A stretch of DNA of 64,000 nt from Lunularia cruciata (lineage: Eukaryota; Streptophyta; Marchantiopsida; Lunulariales; Lunulariaceae): contig OX419760.1 of the NCBI GenBank assembly GCA_948567375.1, positions 62,182,911 through 62,246,910 on the forward strand, in the 5' to 3' direction. Below the pieces are notes generated by a model that was not told the origin of the DNA, did not search any database, and saw only the letters and a program-made list of their open reading frames with translations. Position numbers and translations under genes: made by a program. This document shows positions 43,252 through 52,358 of this stretch, one piece after another. Numbering within the stretch: position 1 is the stretch's first letter; each line of letters opens with the position of its first letter.

Positions 43252-44012
43252 AAACTCTATGACATCATCCCTTGCAATTTCAGATCTTTTCATTGAGATC
43301 TTTGCCTATGCATCTTTCTATCCAGCACACATATTTCAGATTTGGTCTGAAAGCCATTCCCTGATTTTGAAAACTCATAACTTCTTGCGCAATAAAGATC
43401 TCTCTCTAATTCTTGAGCCAAAAGGTAGGATTATTGCACACTAAATTTTCATGGAAAGTTTCAAAACAATCCAATGAAAATTGAAGAAATGGAAAACTAA
43501 GTACAAAATTCCAAAGAGCATGTAATTTGTGGAAACAATTTACCTTACCACCTTCCAAAAATTCTAGCTCAATACATGTAGCAGCCCTTGCAATAATTTT
43601 AAGTGTTCTACCTAGAAGATAATCCAAGCTATCTAGTATGAAAATTTCAAATCCAGATCTAAAACTTTAGATTTTGCCCAAAATCATTATAATCTCTAGA
43701 ATCTACAATCCGCTTCACATAATCTCTCCAAATGCTCTTGTGTATATAGTTTGTAAAATATAGTATGTATGTATTTATATATATAATATAATATATCTAT
43801 ACCTACAATAATATGTATAATATCACCTCAAAAAAATCATAATAAACTACATGGTATACAAATGATCCAAGTTCTCTAACATAAGTTTAACACTCTCCTC
43901 CTTTAATGTTCTCTCTAAGTGAACTCCCATAGCCTCTTTACATCTAATATAGAATTATACCTAGAACATTATCTTGCCTTCTAGAGAGATTTCAACAATA
44001 GAACCAAAAATG
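43252..44012 (-). other. V leader and degenerate primer-binding site
   Basis: The leader lies between the 5' LTR and gag. On the element strand the LTR end is followed by ATTTTTGGTTCTATTGTTG. This matches the TGGCGCCGTTGC primer site for tRNA-Asp used by Tat/Athila-type elements if CpG and C-to-T decay is allowed. An AT-rich TATATA/ATAATA tract is at 43740-43830. Confidence 0.5.
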
Positions 44013-44666
44013 TGAGTTGGCATGTCGCTCACACAAGATGAACCTTTGATGGTTATTATGGTAGCACACCATGGACTAAGAAGGCAATGAATCCCAACTC
44101 CATCATACTCTTCCAAGGCTAACACCCCAAGACTCAAACCATTGCTCATTAGAGAACTCAATGAGAGAGAGATAGTTGCAAATGAAAGAATGATGAATAT
44201 CTCCTCACTCCAAATTTATGTTATTGTGAAATAGTTACGTACCAAAGTTATTGATTACTAGAGTAACTCAAGTTACTAGGCTGAAAGTCAAATAAAGTCT
44301 AAAAGTCTAAAAGTCTAAACAAATATATATGCTCATGGTCTTATCTTGACCCAACCACTAAGTCAAGGATTCATTCACATATGCTATCCTTGGATTATAG
44401 AAGAATCTAAAGCAAAAAGGCTTGTGAGTCCAAGAGTTCTCAACTCTTTCTTCAAAGCCAAACACCTAGGAATAAAACCAAGTCAATACACTAGAATTCA
44501 AAATAGAAGTGCTCATATTCTCTACGTCTTCTAAAGTAAGGTTCCCTCCATCTTATCTATAATTGAATTTAGCTAATCATGACTAATGTATAACTATCAT
44601 TCATCTCTATATCTCTCAAGTACTTGTAATACCAAACTAAATATCACAATACCACATACATGCACA
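44013..44666 (-). repeat. V 5' LTR
   Basis: Pairs with 36706-37376; the outer end ATGCACA is followed by AATTG (44667-44671). Small indels distinguish the two LTRs. Confidence 0.85.
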
Positions 44667-44671
44667 AATTG

Positions 44672-45090
44672 GTATTACAAGACAACCTCCACAAACACAT
44701 CTCCTCTATAGTTTGTTGATTGCCAAATCCTCTACTTACTTGATATCAGCTCAAGCAAAATTGGGAGGATAGGGATCTCCAAATCTACATCCAATTTTGC
44801 ACTTTGGGTTCAATTTTCACCAAATCAAAGGCTCAACATCAAAGAAGTGAGCTCTCTAGAGCCACACTTCAAAAGTATACCCCCTACTCAACCTACATCT
44901 CTAGCCCTAATGGTGCCGTTGACAACACATCTAATGGAGTGAACGATGCAAGTGATGGTGAGTCCTACCATGTGATCAACACCCTAACATGAAATTCAGC
45001 TGCCAACAAGTAGTCCATGAGTAACTGCCAAAATAACTATGATTGCCAAAACTACCACTCCAACATCCTAGCAAACTAGCTTTGGTGCTA
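44672..45090. other. Unassigned stretch right of V
   Basis: About 420 bp without a recognisable gene or LTR. It holds one 62-codon plus-strand frame (44804-44992) with no motif and no homologue in the window; I do not call it a gene. Confidence 0.35.
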
Positions 45091-45468
45091 CAAATGTTGT
45101 GACAGCCTTCAATCTCATTGAAATAGATCAAGTTCCCAAGAAGTGGCTCGATATCTCTTATGAAGACTCTTTGTTTCTCTTGTCCTTGTACTCCAAGAAC
45201 TCCATTTGGGCAATAGGTCAAAGTCTTCAATTATTAGTTGAATATTAAGTATATGATGTCTATTTGGCAACAATAGAAACACTTACCATTTTGTTGCAAT
45301 TGTTCTCAATTTGCTATGCCAAATGGTCTTTGTTTGGATGGTATAAATTTCCATTGGTGTTGACTCTTCCACTTGTGCTTGGCATGTTTGCAAGTTCTAT
45401 GAAGGTCTAGGTCAAGACCAAGTTGTGGTAGCCAAGGAATCAAAGTGCTCATCCATCTATATGGACTT
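45091..45468 (-). pseudogene. Family Z gag/protease remnant
   Basis: The minus strand is collinear with Z1 55330-55690: the end of gag, the (lost) zinc knuckle region, the TTGGCATAGCAAATTGAG-type stretch, and the GGTCTTGACC block that precedes the gag C-terminus. A short unrelated insertion lies near 45225-45290. It ends at about 45468, where rRNA-like DNA begins. It may be the missing far side of Z4 or Z5, but that cannot be shown. Confidence 0.6.
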
Positions 45469-45470
45469 GA

Positions 45471-45542
45471 GCCTACCTTTGCACACCTCCGTTACTCTTT
45501 AGGAGGCTTCCGCCCCAAAAAACTACCCACTATGCAGTATCC
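45471..45542 (-). rRNA. Fragment of organelle/bacterial-type large-subunit (23S) rRNA, not functional
   Basis: The minus strand contains GGGTAGTTTTTTGGGGCGG followed by AGCCTCCTAAAGAGTAACGG and AGGTGTGCAAAGG. This matches the conserved stretch of 23S-type rRNA in the peptidyl-transferase half (GTAGTTTGACTGGGGCGG ... CCTCCTAAAGAGTAACGGAGG). Cytosolic plant 25S rRNA does not have this sequence. Only about 70 bases are present. Its source is most likely mitochondrial or plastid DNA transferred to the nucleus; which of the two I cannot tell. Confidence 0.75.
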
Positions 45543-45687
45543 TGCCTCTTTTTTGGTAGTTAGACATTCCTTTTTTTGTCTAAAAGTCCCCTGGGGCCCT
45601 GTAGGACAGTCCTCCCTAGGGGCCTTGTCAGACAATCATGTCTCCCGCCCTTAAAACTCCACCACACTATATAATTTAACTAAGATT
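45543..45687. other. GC-rich hairpins between two rRNA fragments
   Basis: Contains a stem around 45591-45628 (GGGGCCCTGTAGGAC facing GTCCTCCCTAGGGGCC) and shorter stems TTAGACA...TGTCTAA (45560-45586) and AGACAATCATGTCT (45630-45644). A similar GGGCCCCAGG motif recurs at 47761-47770 on the far side of X3. Compact GC hairpins in AT-rich DNA are common in some mitochondrial genomes. Confidence 0.5.
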
Positions 45688-45722
45688 GCTAGCGTTCATT
45701 TTGAGCCAGGATCAAACTCTTT
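45688..45722 (-). rRNA. 5' end of an organelle/bacterial-type small-subunit (16S) rRNA, fragment
   Basis: The minus strand reads AGAGTTTGATCCTGGCTC followed by AAAATGAACGCTAGC. This is the near-universal 5' end of 16S-type rRNA. Only some 33 bases are kept; the following 16S sequence is absent and the 23S-type fragment lies about 145 bp downstream. It is therefore a rearranged piece. Confidence 0.85.
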
Positions 45723-45746
45723 TTTTTAGTATGATTATTTAATTTA

Positions 45747-45801
45747 TGCATACATAAGATTTGAACCTATACAAACTTACAATATAAATCATCTTGCATA
45801 T
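45747..45801 (-). tRNA. tRNA-like 3' half, split from its 5' half by X3
   Basis: The minus strand has an anticodon-arm-like CAAGA-TGATTTA-TATTG (one mismatch in the stem), a short variable region, then a T arm ATAGG-TTCAAAT-CTTAT with a seven-base loop, and a GTATGCA acceptor-like end. The 5' part (A-box-like TTAATTGGTTAGTG) is at 47728-47745, on the other side of X3. It lies 25 bp upstream of the 16S-type 5' end, an arrangement that suits organelle DNA. D-arm pairing is poor, so a tRNA-derived SINE head is the alternative. Confidence 0.45.
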
Positions 45802-47722
45802 TGTGACAACCCGGCAAATATCACTTTTGCGGTAATTGGGTAAGTAAAGTTTGTTCCCGCAAAGATATGAGTCAGAATTGGTCAAATACAAAGTCAAACA
45901 GTAACAATGTAATTCTTCTTGGTTGCGTCTTTAATCTCTAAGGTAGAAACCACACCCAAAAGAGAGTAACAAGCATTGATTCTCAGTCTAGTCATGAATT
46001 CACACTCCTTAATCACAACTTCTTCACCTCTTTCCAAACAATCTTGATTGTGATGATTCAGGCTCTCCCAAAAATGGCACTTCATTGCAAAATGACTTTG
46101 CCTCAAAATTGTGTTCCACCCCTCCACTGAAGGCACAACTTCCTCGATCAAAATTGCTCCACATCAACTTTGCATTGCACTCACAAATGCAGAATACTAC
46201 CAACACTACAATTTCTCTCAGATCTGTCAAGGCATTGGTTTGATTGCACTTCACTCAAGATCAAACACACAAAATGAAGATCAAATCTGCGGAATCCAAC
46301 ATCCAAAACATCCAACAAGCACAATGACTTGCACTTCAAATTTCTCCACACACTCACAAACACAATCACAACGTTGATACTCAAAATTAAGCTCAAGTGA
46401 CGAGCACTGCTTCACAATACTTTGCTTTATCTATTCTCAAAATTAATAAGCACTAAACAACATGGTACGGCAAATGCCACTCTTAAGTAGTGAAGCAATC
46501 GACAATTATGTTTCTAATGTACCTCTTCCTTATGACTCTACAAACCTGCAGATCTGAAATGACAATGCACCTCTTCATATCTACCTATTCAAATCTCAAA
46601 TCGGTTATTAATCTAATCTGATGTCTACTTCTTCTTTGTCTTTCAAACCCGAACCCAAAGTAACTTCACTTCTTACTACTCTATCCTCAAGTTTCACAAC
46701 TCCTACATCTTCTACCAAATCTAACAGTTCTCTTTCCTGATCTGACATTTCACTAGTGGGCAATCTATCTAACTCCTTATCTTTTGACCCACTCTTCTCT
46801 AATGTCTCCATTGGTAACTCCGAAGACATTTGCACTCCTACTTCATCTACTTCAGGTTTAACTACTATCAATTACTTCACTAATTCTACTATGTCATCAT
46901 CAAGAATTGTAATTGAAAGCATGAATACACTATCTACACCTTCAATTTGCAACCCACTTTCTCCTAATCATTCATGTAACTGACCCGAAGACACTTATTG
47001 TCTGGTCTTGCACTTTGGGTTTATTCACTACTGCTATTTCTCCTCTAATTCTATCTTATCTTCAATCAGAACTAAAATTGAAGTCATGGGTATCCTAAAT
47101 ATCTTCTTTCCCTACTCTAACTTCATCTAATCCCTCCGGCAAAATTTTTGAAGTCACCTTCACTGCACTTTGAGGTCCAACTTCCTTGGGTTAAATCATA
47201 TTTGTCTTGAGGCAAAGTCTTTAGACCCAAAGTAATGTAAACCCAAAGTCCAAAGTCCGAAGTCCAAAGTCACATCGACACGAAGACACCAAATTACTCT
47301 TCACATCTACTCCCAAAACTTCAAATGCTTGTAACTTCTTCTATGGACATCAAACTTTACGATTTTGGTTGCAATGGAAAGCCCTAAATGAAACGCTTCC
47401 AATGAGATATAGCACGCTTGATTTGGACATGTGGTCACTAAGATATGGCCCCCAAAGTATTCTTGACTTGTAACTTCCATTTCTCCTTCGGGTTTGCCCT
47501 CCTTCAACATCTGATCCGAGTTTTTTTCCTCCTCTAACACAAAGTAAGCTTCTTAGGGTCTGATCCAATCCAAGTCCTTCTTCCTTTAACACAAAGTTTA
47601 CTTCCTCGAGCTTGATCAAAATACCGGTTTCCCTTCATTTCTTCTCCATTTGGTTTCAATTTGGTTTCAACAAGGCACTTCTTCTTCAAAACTCGTCCAA
47701 AATGAAAAATGTGGGTACCACA
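45802..47722 (-). mobile_element. X3: short family X copy, 1921 bp, target duplication CATAT/CGTAT
   Basis: Left end TGTGACAACCCGGCAA, right end GTGGGTACCACA. Flanks are CATAT (45797-45801) and CGTAT (47723-47727); the single difference is a CpG to CpA change. The left 1.1 kb follows X1 closely (tail and C-terminal coding part). The N-terminal gene and acidic region are missing, and the right about 700 bp is the X0-type leader, different from X1/X2. It is inserted inside the tRNA-like sequence. Confidence 0.9.
46608..46871 (-). pseudogene. X protein C-terminal fragment in X3
   Basis: An 87-codon open stretch aligns with the X2 C-terminus: VKPEVDEVGVQMSSELPMET, then DKELDRLPTSEMSDQERELL, DLVEDVG, and GLKDKEEVDI at the end. 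Upstream, 46873-46983 has a second weaker piece shared with X0. The rest of the gene is deleted. That it stayed open while the DNA around it decayed could be chance at this length. Function unknown. Confidence 0.65.
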
Positions 47723-47727
47723 CGTAT

Positions 47728-47934
47728 CACTAACCAATTAAGCATCCTACTAAGAAATAAGGGCCCCAGGTCCCAAAAAATTGCACAAATATTTTCATAC
47801 ATTTTATATGATGCTTCATCTTTAGGTTTCAACCGTAAAACAAAAAAAATTGATTGTTTTTTTTAAATGTTTGGGTTTACATATGAATAGTTCCAATTTA
47901 GTGCATAATTTCAAGCCTTTCACAAAGCAATCTA
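47728..47934. other. Continuation of organelle-like segment, right of X3
   Basis: Begins with the 5' part of the tRNA-like sequence (minus strand) and contains GGGCCCCAGGTCCC (47761-47774), similar to the hairpin motif at 45595. The rest is AT-rich with A and T runs and no recognised gene. Family Y homology starts at about 47935. Confidence 0.45.
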
Positions 47935-50900
47935 AAGTTTCACTAAACTTGTCAAGAAGTACTGCAAACTCAATCCACTTGGAGAAGCGCTCCACCATAA
48001 CCAAAATATACCAATGATGTCTCACAATCAATGGTAAAGGTCTAGCAAAGTCCAAAATCCAATAGTAACCCAATCCCATGATATGTAATGGGTGCAATTG
48101 TGGTATAGTAGCATTAAATGATACTCTAACTCAATCACAAACCACACATGTAAAGGTCTAGCAAAGTCCAAAATCCAATAATAACCCAATCCCATGATAG
48201 GTAATGGGTGTAATTGTGGTATAAGAGCATTAAATGATACTCTAACTCAATCAAAAACCACACATATGGCAACAAACTATTGTACAATGGTCTGCATATT
48301 GCACCACCAATAATAACTCTAGAGTAAGCTATATGTATGTTTTACTCCAAAATGTCCTAGCTCCTCATGAGCATGATGGACCAATTGTGAGCTCTGAGAT
48401 TGAAATGGTACTCCTTGCACTCTACCATCCTTCCATACATGGAGAAGATATCTGCACTCCAATCTAAATTGTCTAGCTTGCTAAAGAACATGGTCTCTCT
48501 ACTTGGCACCAATTGTGCAACCCACAACACCAGCACAAAAATAATCCATCACTAAGACATCATCATGAATGTCTTGTTGAACTATATCTCCACCCTTTGG
48601 AGCTATGTTCTCAATAACTCTTACTAAATATGCAAAAAGAGATACCGACAAAGCCTCAAAAAATATACATAGAAAGGTAGATACATGCCAACTTGACACC
48701 ATCTCCTTATCTGTCTCACCATGCTAATGTGCTCCGGTCTGATCCTATTGGTTGGGAAATGGGTTTTTACTCAATCCATCTACATCATAGTTCACCACTC
48801 CAAGTGTATAGATAATCATGAAATCATACTCCCATTAAAATTAGAGCTCATTGTGCAAGCTTCCTTGAAAGCTTGTTGGACTTTATCAACTATTTCAATG
48901 GTTGATGATCAATGATAAGAGTGAACGGATTACCAAATAGGTAATATCGGAAATATGCTATTGCATATACTACTACTACCAAGCACTTTCTCTCATATGA
49001 ACTATATTTTGCCTCCGTTGAATTGTTGGAGCAACTAGCATAGGCCACCACAAATTCCTTCCCCTCATCATCATGTTGGATGAGCATTGCTCTAAACCCC
49101 AATGTACTCCAATCAATGTGAACCTAGAATCATTGTTCTTTGATTGAGTCTCTTAAGAATAAGGACAAACTTCTCCTTGAACTCTCTCTTGCTCATCTCT
49201 CCAACACCACTCTTTTGTAAGCTTGGTCAGCTTCATTAAGGCCTTGGCAATGACACTAAACACTCTAACATATCAACAATAGAAGCTTTCCAACCAAAGG
49301 AATACTTGCACTCTGCTCACATATAAAGTCCAAAGAATACATGCAATAGTTTCCACCTTGTTCTATTGAACACCAAGTCCTCCAAGGTAGATAGCGTGAC
49401 CCAAATACTCAACTTGCTTCTGGAAGATCTACACTTCCCAAAATGTAATTTGAATCCATGAGATCTCACTCTCTCAAACACCACTAACAAATGTCTCTCA
49501 TGTTACTCCAGAGTGGTACTATAGACCAAAATGTCATCAATATAACACCAAGAAAAATTTAATCCTACCAGGTTTTTATCCATGATCCTTTGGAACTAAG
49601 TAAGAATGTTCTTTAACCCAAATGGTAAGAACTTCCATTGATATAATACATCCTTGCCATGATGATCAATAGTCTAAAATGCTATCTTGGATTTATCTTT
49701 GTCCTTGATAAGCAATTGATGATATCTTGCTTGATGGTCCAAAGTATTGAAGGCCTTTGCATACCCACTCATATCAAAGATCTCCTTTGGTGTAGGCATG
49801 GTATACCAATCAGCCCTAGTTTGTTGGTTGATAAGATGGTAATCTCTACACATCTACCTATTTGTGTAGTTTCCATGCATATTCTTCTTGGCTGGCATCA
49901 TTGTAGTTGAAGCAAACTTTCCATGTGAAATCTCTACCCAACCAACCTCAAAAAGGTCTTTACTTTGGCTCTAAATCAATATTCTCTCCATATCACTATA
50001 TTTACAAGGACCTCAAAGAACTTATGTATCACTAGTAAGCTCAATCTAAATATTGGGTCCTTCTAAGAACATCCAAATCCTTCATGAGCATCCAAATCCT
50101 TCCTATTGAAGGCAAAACAACTCATGTAGCTCCTCAAGAACCTCCAAATACTCAATCTTTCCCATCTTGTAAGCTTGGGTCCAATATTTGGCTCCCAAGT
50201 ATCCTATGTAATTGATATAGGAGTGGAAGACATACTAATTGGCTGCTACACTGGGCCCTTGGGGGCAGTAGTGTCATACCTCCAACCACTAAAGTTCCCA
50301 ATCTTGATATAGAAAACTCCATCTGCTCTAGTTGCAAGCTCCGTATGTCCTCTGACTACATCCCTTGTAGACCAAGAGTGTAACCTAAGAAGACCATGCT
50401 CACCTAGATAGACTCAAGTAGACCACTCTCACTAGTAGCTATTGGTTGTGTCCCAAGAATACCTTGCCTACTTGTTCCATCACTCCCAACATGTGCTTGA
50501 ATTGTCTCGATAGGCACAAATATCACAAGTGTTTGAGTGATAATGCCTATCAAGCGCATCCTATGGTACTCTGCCGAGCTAAGGCTCACAATCCAAGTCA
50601 AAAAATTCAGGTCCATAGCCTGACCTAACACCTAATGCTTGGATGCTTTTGACATTGTTGTAACAATGGTAATATCAATACAAAAACCTATCACTTGTTC
50701 CCTCTCATTAGTGTTGGGTTCCACCAATTGCTATAACTATGAGTCCCAAACAAGTCCAAGACCTCCCTCTTGAAACAATGAGAACTTGGGACTGTCCAAC
50801 AAGGTTCACCATTGCCATAGGTGAACTATCAGCCACTACCACCATCTAAGACTAACACCTAGCATCCAAAATATCATCAACAATAAGGTGGTATATTCTT

Positions 50901-51352
50901 TGAATCCCATCGTAAGCATATTGTAGAACCTCTCTAGGTAAGAGGTTTGTCCACCAGAGATAAAGACAATGCACTTGTAATCCCACTTTGGCTGCAACCA
51001 ACAACACGGTAGGTCTTGTCCAAGAATGGACCTAATGTGTACTCACCACCATCCGGGTGCAACACCCATCAAAGGGGTGTTCTCCAAAATATAGGTTGGA
51101 GAAATGGATTAATGAACTTAGAGATGTCATAGTATACATAACATCTCCCAAAACACGCTAGAACAAGGATCTTGGAGACTCTAACCTTAGCCAATACGAG
51201 GTATATCCCTAACATCAAAAATATCCCATCCAAAAATCAATACATGATAGGACTACTTCTCTCCAAATCATGCACTTCCAACAAGGAAATGTTTGTTGGT
51301 AGAGTCTTTTGGAAACCCTTGAATGTTTACATCAATAATAACTCAGGATACC
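47935..51352 (-). pseudogene. Y2 pol: integrase, RNase H, RT (left part of Y2)
   Basis: Collinear with Y1 15190-21780. Blocks on the minus strand: integrase first catalytic block GYYWILDFARPLPL...HHWYILVMVERFSKW (47940-48097), a 116-bp tandem duplication in the zinc-binding region (48034-48265), RNase H EFVVAYASCSNNSTEAKYSS...LIIDHQPLK (48890-49102), and RT with YIDDILV (49530-49544) and LPFGLK (49611-49630). Stops occur in all frames. The integrase is cut at about 47935, so no PHD finger is present. Z1 interrupts the 5' side at AATAG (51353-51357); Y2 resumes at 56967. Confidence 0.8.
48034..48265. repeat. 116-bp tandem duplication in Y2
   Basis: 48034-48149 is repeated at 48150-48265 with a few differences. 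Y1 has a single copy at the same place (15261-15395). The duplication arose after Y1 and Y2 separated. Confidence 0.85.
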
Positions 51353-51611
51353 AATAGTGTAAAAGACCGAATCCGAGGAGAGAAATAGGAGAATGGAACC
51401 TCACATTGGGACACTAGAATGAGAGAAAACTCCAAATGCCTAGCATGAGCTTTGGATTTGGTATTTATAGGTAGCATACAAGGCACTTGAGAAGCTTCTC
51501 AAGAAGCTTCCTCAAGCCGCTTTCTTAGAGTGCAAGCCAAGTTAACTAGGAAGCTTCTCAAGAAGCTTCCTTCTAGAAGCCGCCTACTTGGCATGCAAGC
51601 TAAGCTAGTTG

Positions 51612-51629
51612 GAAGCTTCTAGAAGCTTC
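51612..51629 (-). promoter_or_regulatory. Four-unit perfect heat-shock element, Z1 3' LTR
   Basis: GAAGCTTCTAGAAGCTTC, identical to the site in the Z2 3' LTR; palindromic, so strand is nominal. Confidence 0.65.
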
Positions 51630-51700
51630 CTTCTAGAAGCTAATTACTTAAGGTGCAAGCTAAGTTAACCGGGAAGCTTCCCAAGAAGCTTCCTAGATAC

Positions 51701-51713
51701 TTCCGGAATATTC
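51701..51713 (-). promoter_or_regulatory. Heat-shock-element core, Z1 3' LTR
   Basis: TTCCGGAATATTC: TTC-nn-GAA-nn-TTC, the Z1 version of the core shared by all Z LTRs. Confidence 0.6.
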
Positions 51714-51783
51714 TAGGCTAATTTGTCTTATGTGCTACTTTGTGAGCCTGACTGACTTTGTCGCTAAACTCCATATTGTTACA

Positions 51784-51798
51784 TATTCCCCCGCCGCT
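51784..51798 (-). other. Z1 polypurine tract
   Basis: The minus strand reads AGCGGCGGGGGAATA directly next to the 3' LTR. Confidence 0.85.
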
Positions 51799-52358
51799 AG
51801 TTGGTGACGTCCTCGTCACCAATGAAGCTTTGAATTCCTGGATGGCCGTCTGTGCATTATGGAGGTGAGAAAGAGGTTCCTAGGTGGCATCATGAAGGGG
51901 ATACCCTTTCCAAAGGACCTTGTATTCCGTATGTTGGCGACGGCCTCGTTGAATGTGGCGATGCGCAAGGATATGATCAACTTTGTACTCCTCATGGTCA
52001 TTGATAGGGATAGGAAGAGGGGGAGGTTGGACTCAAGAGGAAAAGGAAGAGGGGTTAGGAACAAAGGGTTTCAACTTGGAAACATGAAAGACAGGATGGA
52101 TACGCATGTGACAAGGCAAGGCAAGACGATAAGCAACAGGTGAGACAATTTGGATGATGTCAAAGGGTCCTATTCAATTAGGGGCAAGTTTACAAACTTG
52201 GGTATCAAGTGGGAGAGGGAGGTTACTAGAGGATAGCATGACTTTATCACCGACTTCAAAGGTGAGATCTTGACGATGGTGGTCCGCATATTGTTTTTGG
52301 CAATTCTGAGCAACAAGGAGGTGAGACTTGGCTTGTTGGAGAGATTGGGATATAGTGG
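51799..52358 (-). pseudogene. Z1 integrase C-terminal domain and chromodomain
   Basis: After a small deletion that shifts the frame at about 52360, the next frame carries QQAKSHLLVAQNCQKQYADH, LTFEVGDKVMLSSS (52240-52290), [16 protein letters not shown], and then the chromodomain around 51830-51990: NDHEEY, VLWKGYPLHDAT, and after a stop EPLSHLHNAQTAI. The chromodomain would tether integrase to marked chromatin. One stop in the WEP motif (TGG to TAG) and one near 52203 interrupt it. Confidence 0.85.

Larger units (their letters stand above)
36706..44666 (-). mobile_element. V: Ty3/gypsy element, about 8.0 kb, target duplication AATTG
   Basis: Two related LTRs (36706-37376 and 44013-44666) in minus orientation enclose gag, protease, a truncated RT, RNase H and integrase. 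AATTG flanks both ends (36701-36705 and 44667-44671). The integrase C-terminus has no chromodomain after it, unlike Z and W. The primer site resembles tRNA-Asp. These features point to the non-chromovirus (Tat/Athila-like) branch of plant gypsy elements. A solo W LTR (42527-43251) is nested in its 5' region. Confidence 0.85.
51358..51783 (-). repeat. Z1 3' LTR
   Basis: 426 bp. Begins TGTAAAAGACCGAATCC and ends TATTGTTACA on the plus strand. It contains a four-unit heat-shock element (51612-51629), the conserved core (51701-51713), and the palindrome array 51490-51690. It differs from the 5' LTR mainly by short indels in the array. Confidence 0.95.

Noticed and set aside
44804-44992. 62-codon open frame as a small gene
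   Set aside because: No motif, no homologue in the window, no promoter-like context; length expected by chance.
45471-45722. A functional rRNA operon or bacterial contamination
   Set aside because: Only about 70 and 33 bases of the conserved cores are present, in an abnormal order, flanked on both sides by nuclear retrotransposon sequence and interrupted by X3.
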